A program made the translations under genes and the position numbers. A DNA stretch of 64,000 nucleotides from Dyella sp. BiH032 (GTDB taxonomy: Bacteria > Pseudomonadota > Gammaproteobacteria > Xanthomonadales > Rhodanobacteraceae). This document shows positions 9,280 through 18,201 of the stretch, piece by piece. The notes beneath the pieces are model-generated. The model searched no databases. It worked only from the letters and a program-made list of their open reading frames with translations, and was not told the origin of the DNA. Within the stretch, counting starts at the first letter, position 1, and every line of letters starts with the position of its first letter. The DNA is taken from assembly GCF_031954525.1 (NCBI RefSeq), contig NZ_CP134867.1, forward strand, positions 1,240,001-1,304,000. Reading direction: 5' to 3'.

Positions 9280-9819
9280 ATGATCCGCGACATCCTGAAA
9301 ATGGGCGACCCGCGCCTGCTGCGCGTGGCGCCGCCGGTGCCCGACGCGATGATCGGCAGCGCCGAGCTGGACGCACTGATCCAGGACATGTTCGACACCA
9401 TGCACCACGCCGGTGGCGTCGGCCTGGCCGCGCCGCAAATCGGCGTGGACCTGCAGCTGGTGATCTTCGGTTTCGACAGTTCGGACCGCTATCCGGATGC
9501 GCCGCCGGTGCCGCGCACCATTCTGCTCAACCCGCTGATCATGCCGCTGTCGCAGGACATGGAAGAGGGCTGGGAAGGCTGTCTCTCGGTGCCGGGGCTG
9601 CGCGGTGCGGTGAACCGCTACACGCTCATCCGCTACCAGGGCGTCGATCCGAAGGGCGAGCCGATCGACCGCACCGCGGAGGGCTTCCACGCGCGCGTGG
9701 TGCAGCATGAATGCGACCACCTGATCGGCCGTCTTTACCCGTCGCGCATTACCGACTTCGGCAAGTTCGGTTTTACCGAGGTGCTGTTCCCGGGACTCGA
9801 TCCCGGCGCGGACGACTAA
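9280..9819 (+). CDS. def: Peptide deformylase
   Basis: Removes the N-formyl group from nascent proteins in the cytoplasm. The 179-residue product shows all three deformylase motifs: GLAAPQIG (motif 1), EGCLSVPG (motif 2, metal-binding Cys) and HECDHLIG (motif 3, HExxH zinc/iron site). The length is typical. It stands without fmt or rsmB neighbours, so it is probably one of two def genes in the genome, which is inference. The stop lies 6 bases from the convergent sensor-kinase stop. Confidence 0.95.
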   Translation: MIRDILKMGDPRLLRVAPPVPDAMIGSAELDALIQDMFDTMHHAGGVGLAAPQIGVDLQLVIFGFDSSDRYPDAPPVPRTILLNPLIMPLSQDMEEGWEGCLSVPGLRGAVNRYTLIRYQGVDPKGEPIDRTAEGFHARVVQHECDHLIGRLYPSRITDFGKFGFTEVLFPGLDPGADD

Positions 9820-9825
9820 GCGCCG

Positions 9826-11226
9826 TCACCCGGCGCGCCGCCACGTGGTCCACGGGCGATGGCGGCCTTGCGGAGCGTGGCGCTCGGCGATGGGCGGTTC
9901 CGGCAGGTCGAACCAGAACGTGCTGCCCCGTCCGGGTGCCGAGCGCAGGCCGATGTGCGTGCCGAGCAGGCGCGCCAGGCGGTCGCCGATGGTGAGGCCC
10001 AGGCCGTAGCCGTCGCGGCGGGGATTTTCGCTGGCCGGCAGCTGCACGAATTCCTCGAAGATGTGTTCCTGGCGGTCCTCCGGGATGCCCGGGCCGTTGT
10101 CGCGCACTTCGATGCGGATGGCATGGCCGCGCCGGCGCGCGGCAATCAGCACGCGCCCCATCGGCGCGTTCGCGATGGCGTTGCTGGCCAGCTGCAGGAG
10201 CAGGCCGGCCGCCAGTTCCGCGTCGCCGTGCAGGCGGTGATGGCTGCCGTGCCAGGCCAGCGTCACGCCGCGCCGCGAGGCTTCGTCCATCAGCCAGGGA
10301 CGGTCGTGCAGGAACAGTTCCGCCGCGCTGAATTCCGTCGGCCTGACCGCGACCACGCCGGCGTCGAGTCGCGAGATCTCCAGTAGCGCTTCGAGCAGGC
10401 GCGTCATCGACGAGACGCTCGCGCGCATGTGCGCGAGCAGTGCCTGCTGGTCCGGGTCGGGCCCGGGATTGAAGTTTGCCGCGAACAGTTGCAAGGCCTG
10501 CAGGGGCTGGCGCAGGTGATGGTTGACCAGGGCGATGAAGCGCGATTTGCCGCGGGCGGCCGCATGGCGCTGGCGCATGACGTCCTGGCGCGCGGTGCGC
10601 CAGGTGCGCGGCCAGCCCTCGGCCAGGCAATGTTCCAGCGCGCGTTCCAGTTCGGCGAACTCGCGCGTGGAGGCGGTCAGGCCAAGCGGGAGCAGGCGCC
10701 CTTGGTCGAGCGCGCGCCGCATGTCGCCGAGCGGGCGCAGCACGTGCCGGCGCAGCGACCATCGCGCGAGCCAGCCCAGCAACAGCACGCCGCTCGCGCA
10801 CAACACGCCGAGCAACCAGGTGACGCTCTGCGCGCGGCGTACCGGTCCGAGATCGGCCTGCGCGATCACCCACGGGTGATTGCCTACGATGCCGGGGAGT
10901 TCCCGCCGATAATTGCCAGTGTCCTGCTCGCTGTGCGCATTGCCGCTGCTCCACTCGGGCCCGGACGGATAGCGCAGGGCGACATAGCGCAGCAGGCCGT
11001 CGCGGCGCGACTCGTCCAGGAAACCCTGGATGGCGCCCTGCGACGGGGATGCCGCCAGCGCGCCGGCCAGCTGCTCGATGCGCAGCGCGGCACGGGCGTC
11101 GGTGCGCTCCGCCTGCATGCCGGCCACCTGGACGGTAAGCGCGGTCACGAGCAGCAGCGCCGCCAGCGTGGAGGGCAGCACGGCATCCAGGAGCAGGCGG
11201 CGGAGGAGGGGTTCGCTCTGGGCCAT
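9826..11226 (-). CDS. Sensor histidine kinase
   Basis: A 466-residue membrane kinase with transmembrane helices near residues 10-32 and 135-158 bracketing a periplasmic sensor of about 100 residues. HisKA has the variant H-box NHHLRQPLQAL (His about 237), as in kinases that use HDLRQP. HATPase_c has NAIANAP, RDNGPGIPE and DGYGLGLTI. No receiver domain and no adjacent regulator gene are present, so it is an orphan here. ATG at 11226 was chosen over an upstream extension lacking membrane character. Confidence 0.85.
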   Translation of the reverse strand: MAQSEPLLRRLLLDAVLPSTLAALLLVTALTVQVAGMQAERTDARAALRIEQLAGALAASPSQGAIQGFLDESRRDGLLRYVALRYPSGPEWSSGNAHSEQDTGNYRRELPGIVGNHPWVIAQADLGPVRRAQSVTWLLGVLCASGVLLLGWLARWSLRRHVLRPLGDMRRALDQGRLLPLGLTASTREFAELERALEHCLAEGWPRTWRTARQDVMRQRHAAARGKSRFIALVNHHLRQPLQALQLFAANFNPGPDPDQQALLAHMRASVSSMTRLLEALLEISRLDAGVVAVRPTEFSAAELFLHDRPWLMDEASRRGVTLAWHGSHHRLHGDAELAAGLLLQLASNAIANAPMGRVLIAARRRGHAIRIEVRDNGPGIPEDRQEHIFEEFVQLPASENPRRDGYGLGLTIGDRLARLLGTHIGLRSAPGRGSTFWFDLPEPPIAERHAPQGRHRPWTTWRRAG

Positions 11227-11581
11227 GCGCTCAGCCTTCGGCCGGACGGCGGGGACCGCGCCGCCCGCTGGGCCGGGCTGGAACAAGGCACTGCGGCAGG
11301 TGCACGGCTGGAGTCGTGGGCATGAACGGGTCATGGCAGCGGTTGAGGATCCGGCGCCGCGGCGGCGCCGTCGGCCGATCCGTGGCTTGCAGCCACTGTA
11401 GGGGAGCGCGGCGGGCCATTCGATACGCTGTTCGACCTAGCTTTCTCGGCGTATGGCGGCGGCGCCGCCGCCGGAGCCCTCGCCGTGCGCATGACGCGGC
11501 CGCGTTTTGAGGCTAACGTGCGCGGCCAGCGGCCCGTTCAGGCCGTGCCGTTCTTATCGCCAAGGCTCAGGGAGATTCGCC
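11227..11581. other. Divergent intergenic region with GC palindromes
   Basis: 355 bases between the sensor kinase (minus) and the DUF3617 gene (plus). It holds a perfect 18-bp palindrome GGCGGCGGCGCCGCCGCC at 11455-11472 and a GGCGCCG/CGGCGCC hairpin near 11352-11370. No RNA gene or credible ORF is seen. Promoters for both genes should lie here but none is convincing by eye. Confidence 0.5.
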
Positions 11582-12106
11582 ATGTCCGTACGTATCCGTC
11601 CGCTGTTCGCGCTGTCGCTGCTCTGCTTCGCCGCTTCCGCCGCGGCGGTGGATCTTCCCGCCAACCTGCCCAAGCGCAAGGCCGGCCTGTGGGAAATGCA
11701 GATGGGCATGGCTGGCGGCCAGTCCCAGACCATGAAGGTGTGCCTGGACGAGGCCACCGACAAGGCGATGTACCAGATGGGCGCGCAGATGAGCGGCTCG
11801 ATGTGCAGCAAGTTCGCGCTCGACGTCAAAGGCGGCGCCGTGATCGCCGACGGCGTCTGCTCGCTCCCTGGCCCGCAGGGCAACGTCACCATGACCAGCC
11901 ACAGCGAAACCCGCTTCCAGGGCGACAGCTCCTACCAGACCACCGGCCACGTGAAATACGACCCCGCCGTGATGGGCCGCAGCGAAGCCGACGTCAACAG
12001 CAGCGGCCGCTGGGTCGGCCCTTGCGCCAAAGGCCAGAAACCCGGCGACATGCTCCTGCCCGGCGGGCAGACGGTGAATATCAATGACATGGGTGGCGGC
12101 AAATAA
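11582..12106 (+). CDS. DUF3617 family exported protein
   Basis: A 174-residue secreted protein with signal peptide ALSLLCFAASAAAVD and the DUF3617 pattern: RKAGLWEMQ near the mature N terminus, a KVCLDE-T cysteine motif, later C-K and C-LPGPQG cysteines, and a SET-F-GDSSY-TTGHVKYDP beta segment. Members are small periplasmic proteins of unknown role. GGGAG precedes the ATG at 11582, and a terminator follows at 12127. Confidence 0.85.
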   Translation: MSVRIRPLFALSLLCFAASAAAVDLPANLPKRKAGLWEMQMGMAGGQSQTMKVCLDEATDKAMYQMGAQMSGSMCSKFALDVKGGAVIADGVCSLPGPQGNVTMTSHSETRFQGDSSYQTTGHVKYDPAVMGRSEADVNSSGRWVGPCAKGQKPGDMLLPGGQTVNINDMGGGK

Positions 12107-12126
12107 GGCAGGGCTTTGGCCGCGTC

Positions 12127-12157
12127 GAAGGCCGGCGTTGCCGGCCTTCTTTGTTTT
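12127..12157 (+). terminator. Rho-independent terminator after DUF3617 gene
   Basis: A stem GAAGGCCGGC/GCCGGCCTTC with a 3-base loop is followed by TTTGTTTT. It lies 20 bases past the stop and before repeat copy B. Confidence 0.85.
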
Positions 12158-12177
12158 AGCGGCGTTGTCGCAAGCAC

Positions 12178-12697
12178 CGGCCCCTCATCCCGCCTTCTCC
12201 CCGGCGGGGAGAAGGAGAAGTGCGGTACCGCGGCAAGCAAAAACAAGAGCGAGCGAAGCAACGCTCCGTGCCGCTCTTGATCTCCCGGGTTCCCTTCGCG
12301 GCGGTGAGGGCTGGACGATCAGGCCCGCGAAGCGGGGCGGGGGCAGGACGTCCCCGCCTTTTCGATCAGGGCATGGATGCCCTGTCGAAAAGCCCGGCCA
12401 GCCCTCAACGCACCCGCAGCAGCGAACGCTGCGGAGGGCGCCGCGCAGGGGGCCCTTTCTTCTTGGTTGCTTCTTCTCGAGGTCCCCCTTGAGGGGATTG
12501 GGCAAGCAAAGAAGAAGTAACTCGCTCTCCGGCAGGAGAGCGAAACCCTCGCCCCGCGAGGGGCTAGACCCGACTGGCGATGAGGCGACAACCGAGCGAC
12601 ATCGCCACTGAGTTACGACCTACGCGGGAATGACGAGGATGGGAGCGCGAGGCGACCCTTAGCGTCCGTTGGGGTTCGCAAACCCACCCCAACCTAC
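12178..12697 (-). repeat. Long modular hairpin repeat, copy B (inverted)
   Basis: The same family as copy A, in opposite orientation. Modules M1, the CGCTCTCC/GGAGAGCG hairpin, the GTTACTTCTTC stem, CTTTTCGA/TCGAAAAG, the GGGGAC block and the terminal CTTCTCCCC hairpin are present. The loop of the GTTACTTCTTC stem carries an extra nested hairpin (CCCCTCAAGGGG type), also present in copy C. It lacks the module ending in CATCCAGTGG found in C, D and F. Its M1 end overlaps the stop codon of the neighbouring binding-protein gene. Confidence 0.85.
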
Positions 12698-13746
12698 GGC
12701 GGAGAAGAAATCAGGTGCTTCAGCAAGGCATCGTGATCGCCATCCAACTTCTTCAGGCGCGCCTGCAGCGCCGCATCATTCACCCACTGCGCGCTCAACG
12801 CGCGCCGACGCTCCAGCGTGTAGGCCATATCCGCAAACGGCACCAGCGTCTCGTTGCCCGCCGGCGCGAAACCACTGATGTCATGGATCAGCTTGAGCTT
12901 GGCCAGCTCCGCCGCGGCATTCTTGCCCTTCGCATAACCGGTGAAGAACGTCGCGATACGTTCGCGCAGTTCCTGCGGCAGATCGGTGCGTACGATCACC
13001 ACGGCGTGCGGAATCAGGCTCGACTTCCACACGACGCGAAGACGTGCGTACTGCTCCGGGAAACGCGTGGCGAAGCGTTCCAGGTCCGCCGTGTTGTTGG
13101 TGGCCACGTCCGCTTCGCGATTGGCCGCGGCCAGGGCATTGTTCTGGTGGTTGTCGACGATGACGCTGGCGAAGAACGTGTCCGAATCGAGCTTGCGCGC
13201 CGCAAACAGCTGTGCCTCGGGTACCACATAGCCGGACATGGAGAGTGCTTCGCCGCGCGCATAGCGCCAATGGCCCGGTTGGCGGAACACGTCGTCCACG
13301 CTGCGGATGGGCGAGTTCTTTTCCACCAGCAGCACTGAGTAGTAACCATGCGAGCCGTCGCCGCGGGTCAGCTGCGCGACCACCCGCATGCGGTCGCGCG
13401 ATACCGCGTCCAGGGCGAGCCGGCCGGAGACGAAGGCCAGGTCGATGCGGTCTTCCGCCAAAGCTTGCGCGAGGCCTTCGTAGGTGCTGACCGAGAGTGG
13501 ACGCACGTCGCGGTGGAGCGTGTGTTCCAGGTCGTCCAGCAGAGGCCGCCAGGCCTCCAGCGATTCCGACGGACCGCCGATCGGCAGGATGCCGAAGATG
13601 AGCGGACGCTCCGCCGCGGCTGGCGCAGCCCATGCGTGCGCGCCGATCAGCAGGCCCGCGAACAGCAGCGCCAGGCGCGCGAAAAAGGCCGCCGTGGCCG
13701 GTTTGGGCCGGCCATGCCGTAAGCCCGCGATCCTTCCCTTGCGCAA
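12694..13746 (-). CDS. PhnD-type phosphate/phosphonate substrate-binding protein
   Basis: A 350-residue periplasmic protein with a signal peptide (LALLFAGLLIGAHAWAA) and PhnD/SsuA-like features: ILPIGGPSESLEAWRPL--LE at the start, DRIDLAFVSGRLALDA, G-YYSVLLV--NSPI, and NNALAAAN-EADVATNN. The start is a TTG at 13746 with GGGGGAG 7 bases upstream; no in-frame ATG precedes the signal peptide. No permease or ATPase gene is nearby. With a kinase and regulator upstream on the same strand, it may be a ligand-binding partner of the kinase rather than a transporter part. The TAG stop lies inside repeat copy B. Confidence 0.8.
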   Translation of the reverse strand: MRKGRIAGLRHGRPKPATAAFFARLALLFAGLLIGAHAWAAPAAAERPLIFGILPIGGPSESLEAWRPLLDDLEHTLHRDVRPLSVSTYEGLAQALAEDRIDLAFVSGRLALDAVSRDRMRVVAQLTRGDGSHGYYSVLLVEKNSPIRSVDDVFRQPGHWRYARGEALSMSGYVVPEAQLFAARKLDSDTFFASVIVDNHQNNALAAANREADVATNNTADLERFATRFPEQYARLRVVWKSSLIPHAVVIVRTDLPQELRERIATFFTGYAKGKNAAAELAKLKLIHDISGFAPAGNETLVPFADMAYTLERRRALSAQWVNDAALQARLKKLDGDHDALLKHLISSPP

Positions 13747-13873
13747 CGCTTCTCTCCCCCGGCAGTCGGTGAGCGGTCACCGCGTCGGGATGCGTCCTCC
13801 ATCCCGGATGGGGGCAAGCATACGCCAAGGCCGGCGCGCCGAAAGCGGCGCACGGCACGTCGCAAAAGTCTGC

Positions 13874-14542
13874 TCAGAGGCCGCTGATGCGCCGCGAAGC
13901 GACCACCGCCTCGACGCGGTTGCGCACGTTCAGCGCGCGGAAAATGGCAGCCAGATGGATCTTCACCGTGCCCTCGCTGATGCCCAGGTCGCGCGCGATC
14001 AGCTTGTTCGGCTTGCCTTGCGACAACAGGCGCAGCACGTCTATCTGGCGTTCCGTCAGCAGGGCACGCAGCCGTTCTTCCAGCGCCCGCACGCTCTCGC
14101 TGCCGTTGGCGCCCGGCGGGAGCGGCACGGCCACGTGATGTTCGTCGAGCATCATGGGCGGCACGTAGGTGCCACCGGACAGCACGAGGCGCACGGCCGA
14201 CAGCATCACTTCGGGCGAATAGGCCTTGGGGATGAAGCCGCGGGCGCCTTTGGCGAGCAGCTCCTTCATGGTGGCCGGGTCCTCGGAGCCGGACAGCACG
14301 ATCACCGGCAGCGCCGGCAGCGCGCCGATGACTTCGGTCAGGTGGGCGATGCCGTCCGCGCCGGGCATCGCCAGGTCGATCATGGCCAGGTCCAGGTCGC
14401 GGGCCTGATCGCCATGAATGACGCGGCGCAGGTGGTCCACGTCCGAGGCTTCCACAAAGGCCGTGTCCGGCCCTAGCTCGGCGAGCTTGAGCTTGACTCC
14501 CTCGACGATCAACCGATGGTCGTCCGCGATCAGTATCCGCAT
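13874..14542 (-). CDS. NarL/LuxR-family response regulator
   Basis: A 222-residue DNA-binding regulator. The receiver domain (1-120) has the DD pair at 7-8, phospho-acceptor Asp56 (MIDLAMPGADG), the LSGSED switch and K at FIPKAYSP. The LuxR-type helix-turn-helix (about 155-205) has LTERQIDVLRLLSQGK-NKLIARDLGISEGTVKIH. It is probably the output partner of the hybrid kinase 136 bases upstream, transcribed in the same direction. Confidence 0.92.
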   Translation of the reverse strand: MRILIADDHRLIVEGVKLKLAELGPDTAFVEASDVDHLRRVIHGDQARDLDLAMIDLAMPGADGIAHLTEVIGALPALPVIVLSGSEDPATMKELLAKGARGFIPKAYSPEVMLSAVRLVLSGGTYVPPMMLDEHHVAVPLPPGANGSESVRALEERLRALLTERQIDVLRLLSQGKPNKLIARDLGISEGTVKIHLAAIFRALNVRNRVEAVVASRRISGL

Positions 14543-14678
14543 ATCGCTCCCCTGGCGCCGACGGCGTCCTCCGCGGCGTCAGCCGCACCTTAGTGCCAGG
14601 CCGGAGCGGCGGCAACCGCTGGCTGGCTTCCCCATATGGCCTAGGCGCTAGGTGATAGCGGCGTGAAGCATGCCGGCG

Positions 14679-16577
14679 CTAGGCAGCGTTCCTGGCCATG
14701 GCGCGCAGATTCACCATGGCCTCCCTGAGCTGTTCCGGCGACACGGGTTTGTAGAGCACCGGAATCCGCGCTGCCATGATCGCGCGCAGGCGATCGCTGC
14801 GCGTCTCGCCGGTGATCAGCAGGCGGGGAAACGGCTCGAAACCCATGTCGGTATAACGGCCGTCCAGTTCGGCCAGCACGTCCAGCCCGCTTTCGTTGTC
14901 GCGCAGACGCAGGTCCGAGATCACCAGGTCCGGCGGCGTGGGCCAGGTCTCCATCGCTTCCAGTGCCTGGGTGCGGTCCTCCGCTATGGCCACGTCGCAA
15001 CCCCAGCTGCGCAACAGATAGCGGATGCCGGAGAGAATCGCCGGCTCATCGTCGATCACCAGCACGCGCATGCCCGACACGTCGAGCTTCGTTTCGTCCA
15101 CTTCGCGATGCGCCGCGTTCTGCGGCGGCACTTCGGGCAGGTGGAAGCTGAATACGCTGCCGCGTCCGGGCGTGGACTTCAGCAGCACGCGCGTATCGAG
15201 CAGTTCCGCCAGGCGCTGCACGGTGGCCAGACCCAAGCCGAGCCCTCGCCGCGGGCCGGCATCATGCTCGCCGGTGCCGTGGTGGTCGATGCGGTAGAAC
15301 TCGTCGAAGACGCGCGCCTGGTGTTCCGGCTCGATGCCGCTGCCGGTGTCCCATACGTCCACTCGTACCGTGCCGTCGTGGCGATGGCGCGCCACCACCA
15401 GCACGCCGCCTTCGCGCGTGTAGCGCAGCGCGTTGCTTACGAGGTTGTTGAGGATGCGCGCCAGCATCGTGCGATCGCTGCGCACCCACAGGCGCGTGGC
15501 GCGCATGACCAGGCGCAGGCCGTGCTGCTCGGCGATCATGCGGAAGTTGCGGCTGACTTCCTCGAATACGTGGTCGAGCGGGAACTCGCTGATCTCGATC
15601 TGCATCGCGCCGGTTTCCAGGCGCGAGAGATCCAGCAGCTCGCTGAAAAGGTGGTCCAGGGCCTCTACGCATTCCTGGATGTGGGCGATGCGGTCGAGCC
15701 GGACCGGATCGCGCTCGTCCACCGCCAGCGAGGAGGAGAACAGCGTCAGCGCATACAGCGGCTGGCGCAGGTCGTGCGACGCGGCGGCCAGAAAGCGTGC
15801 CTTGGCTACGCTGGCGGCCTCGAGCGCGGCGTTCTTGCGCGCCAGTTCCACCGTGGCGTGCTCGATCTCCTGCTCCATGCCGCGCTGCACGTCGAACAGC
15901 GCCGCCGCGGCGCTGTTGAAGCCGCGTTGCAGTTCGCCGATCTCGTTTTCGTCAGTGACCTCCACCTCCACGCGCCGGCCGCCCCGGCCGAGCTGATGGA
16001 CCGCGCGGGCAAGCCGCCGCAGCGGCGCGCTGATCCAGCGCGCCGCCTGCCAGCCCACGACGCCCGCGATGAACAGGGCCAGCGCGAGCGCGATCAGCGC
16101 ATTGCGCAGGCTGGCGCGCTGCGCGGCGATGGCCTCGCCCAGGCTCACGTCGATCAGCACGGAGCCGAGCGCGGGTTGTAGCGGGCGTTCGTCGTTCTTC
16201 ACGTCGTGCACGACGGTGAGCACGTCGCCCGGCTTGCGCTCATTGCTGCCGCGGCTGTCGGCGAGGATCTCGCCGTCGACGGCGCGGATCTGGACGTGCG
16301 CGACGTGCGGCAAGTCGGCGATGGATTCGGCGATACGCTTGAGGTCCCGCCGCTGCATGTTGCGGATGGCGTCGGCCGAGATCGACGCGGCCTGCGTGGC
16401 AATCGCATCGGCGGTGCTCTGCGCCATGCCGCGCAAGGTGTTGAGCTGGTAGCGGGTGAGCATCACCACCAGCAGCGTGGCGGTGACCAGGGTCGGCGCG
16501 AGGGCGATGAAGGCCAGCCGCTGCATGAGCGACGTGCGCCTCCACAAGCGTACCGCCCAGTTCGCCCCTGCACCCAT
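14679..16577 (-). CDS. Hybrid sensor histidine kinase (HAMP-HisKA-HATPase-REC)
   Basis: A 632-residue membrane kinase. A helix near 20-42, a periplasmic sensor, a second helix near 160-180 and a HAMP region lead to HisKA with AASHDLRQPLYAL (His about 268), HATPase_c with NLVSNALRYT, DTGSGIEP and RGLGLGLATV, and a C-terminal receiver with SDLRLRDNE (Asp about 555) and KPVSPEQ. HDLRQP kinases with a terminal receiver are commonly paired with LuxR-type regulators like the next gene. Its 5' leader on the minus strand would be very C/A-rich (see 16621-16800). Confidence 0.88.
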   Translation of the reverse strand: MGAGANWAVRLWRRTSLMQRLAFIALAPTLVTATLLVVMLTRYQLNTLRGMAQSTADAIATQAASISADAIRNMQRRDLKRIAESIADLPHVAHVQIRAVDGEILADSRGSNERKPGDVLTVVHDVKNDERPLQPALGSVLIDVSLGEAIAAQRASLRNALIALALALFIAGVVGWQAARWISAPLRRLARAVHQLGRGGRRVEVEVTDENEIGELQRGFNSAAAALFDVQRGMEQEIEHATVELARKNAALEAASVAKARFLAAASHDLRQPLYALTLFSSSLAVDERDPVRLDRIAHIQECVEALDHLFSELLDLSRLETGAMQIEISEFPLDHVFEEVSRNFRMIAEQHGLRLVMRATRLWVRSDRTMLARILNNLVSNALRYTREGGVLVVARHRHDGTVRVDVWDTGSGIEPEHQARVFDEFYRIDHHGTGEHDAGPRRGLGLGLATVQRLAELLDTRVLLKSTPGRGSVFSFHLPEVPPQNAAHREVDETKLDVSGMRVLVIDDEPAILSGIRYLLRSWGCDVAIAEDRTQALEAMETWPTPPDLVISDLRLRDNESGLDVLAELDGRYTDMGFEPFPRLLITGETRSDRLRAIMAARIPVLYKPVSPEQLREAMVNLRAMARNAA

Positions 16578-16620
16578 CGGCGGGTCCCCATGCGGCGCGG
16601 TCTGGCGCCGGCGTGGGTGA

Positions 16621-16800
16621 GCCTAGCGCGAAATGGGGGGAGGGGAGGTAGTCGGCTTGAGGGGATAGGGGTTGGGGGTTTTTGGCGTGGGCGGTTTTTT
16701 GTGGTTTGGAGCTTGCGGGAGGGTTTCTGGGCGTGGCGTGGTGGTTGGGGTTGTTTGGTGAGGTTGTTGTGTGCGGGTGTGGGTTGGGGATCACTCGCGA
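16621..16800. other. G/T-rich, C-poor strand-asymmetric tract
   Basis: Between the kinase start and repeat copy C the plus strand becomes almost purely G and T. Of 110 bases at 16681-16790 I count 8 C and 4 A. Multiple GGGG runs could form G-quadruplexes. Read from the minus strand it would make an unstructured C/A-rich leader for the kinase mRNA. No ORF with coding character is present. Confidence 0.7.
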
Positions 16801-16837
16801 TTCTGGACTGGGCTTGTCTTGGTGTCGCCCTCCCACG

Positions 16838-17355
16838 TTTGTCATGCCGGCGCAGGCCGGCCGGAGCGCGTAGCGCGGAGAACGCCCGGAGGGCGGTCCC
16901 GAAGGGGCGAGGGCAGCGAGTCATCCAGTGGCGACACCGCTCGGTGGTGGCCTCATGGCCAGCCTTGTCTCGCCCTCGAGGGCGAGGGATTTCGCTCTCC
17001 TGCCGGAGAGCGAGTTACTTCTTCTTTGTTTGCCCAATCCCCTCAAGGGGGACCTTGAGAAGAAGTAACCAAGAGAAAGGGCACCCTGCGCGGCGCCCTC
17101 CGCAGCCTTCGCTGCTGCGGGTGCGTTGAGGGCTGGCCGGGCTTTTCGACAGGGCATCCATGCCCTGATCGAAAAGGCGGGGACGTCCTGTCCCCGCCCG
17201 CCTGCGGCGGCCTGATCGTCCAGCCCTCACCGCCGCGAAGGGAACCCGGGAGATCAAGAGGATTCGGAGCGTCGCTTCGCTCGCTCTTGTTTTTGCTTGC
17301 CGCGGTACCGCACTTCTCCTTCTCCCCTCCGGGGAGAAGGCGGGATGAGGGGCGG
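16838..17355 (+). repeat. Long modular hairpin repeat, copy C
   Basis: It shares the core of copy A and adds the module ending GAGTCATCCAGTGG and the CTTTTCGA/TCGAAAAG module. The GTTACTTCTTC stem encloses the extra CCCCTCAAGGGG hairpin. The M1 GTAGGTTGGGG end is missing. The right end (CTTCTCCCC hairpin, GGATGAGGGGCGGG) faces the 3' end of the TVP38 gene; the 130 bases between hold nothing recognisable. Confidence 0.85.
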
Positions 17356-17484
17356 GTGCTTGCGATAGCGTCTATGCAGGCGAGCTCGTGCAGCGACGCG
17401 TGTGAAGACAGCTACCGCGACAGGCTTCGCTGAAGGTAGCCACGGGCCCCTGCGTTCAACCGGCCGCAGCCGGTAGCAAACCGC

Positions 17485-18201
17485 CTATTCCACCCCGCGC
17501 CGCTGCCGCAATCCGCGCCAGACCCGCTCGATCACCAGCGGCAGCAACGCCAGCAATGCGATACAGCCGAGCGAGAGGAGGATCTGGGGTTGCAGCAGGA
17601 TCGATGTGTCGAAGCGTCCATGCGTGCGCGCTAGCGCCTCGCCCAGGCCGGCGCCGATGGAGGTTTCGAAGATCAGGGACACGGTGCCGCCGAGCCAGCT
17701 CGCGCCGAGGAACAGCCATAGCGGGCAGCGCAGCCAGGCCAGGCAGACGGTGATCAGGCCGAAGGGGGCGACGGGAACGAAGCGGAGGAACAGCGTGTAG
17801 GCGACGGGGTGGCGTTCGAAACCGTGGTGGATGCGGTCGACGAAAGCCGGTGGATGGCGGCTGCCGGTGCCGAAAGCGTAGCGGCTGGCAAGGAACAGGA
17901 TCAGCGTGCCCAGGGTGAGGCCGACCGAAGCGTAGGCGGTACCTTCCAGTGTGCCGAACACGAAGCCGCCCGCCATGATGATCAGCACCGTGCCGGGGAC
18001 GCCGGTGGACATCGCCAGGGTCAGCAGGCCGATGAAGGCGAGGCGGCTGAGCCAGGGACTGTCCGCGACCTGGGCGCGCAGCTGGTCCTGGTGTTGCACC
18101 AGCTGCTCGGGATGCAGCTGGTCGAGCGCGCCGGAAGCGAACAGGGCAACGCCGGCGATCACCAGCAGCACCAGCGGAAGCGCGGCGCGCAGGCGGCTCA
18201 A
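17485..18201 (-). CDS. TVP38/TMEM64 (SNARE-associated/DedA-like) membrane protein
   Basis: A 238-residue polytopic inner-membrane protein with the VTT-domain signature: MSTGVPGTVLIIMAGG-VFG, A--G--LGTLILFLASRYAFG, and HPVAYTLFLRFVPVAPFGLITVCLAW. Relatives are proposed lipid scramblases. The TTG at 18201 overlaps the upstream deaminase stop (TTGA) and gives a start directly before the first helix, so I prefer it over any longer version. It is cotranscribed with the deaminase and glnS. Confidence 0.85.
   Translation of the reverse strand: MSRLRAALPLVLLVIAGVALFASGALDQLHPEQLVQHQDQLRAQVADSPWLSRLAFIGLLTLAMSTGVPGTVLIIMAGGFVFGTLEGTAYASVGLTLGTLILFLASRYAFGTGSRHPPAFVDRIHHGFERHPVAYTLFLRFVPVAPFGLITVCLAWLRCPLWLFLGASWLGGTVSLIFETSIGAGLGEALARTHGRFDTSILLQPQILLSLGCIALLALLPLVIERVWRGLRQRRGVE

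Noticed and set aside
16206..17129. Plus-strand frame crossing the kinase 5' end, the G/T-rich tract and repeat C
   Set aside because: Translation is low-complexity Trp/Gly-rich sequence produced by skewed composition, then phantom repeat sequence. No coding evidence.
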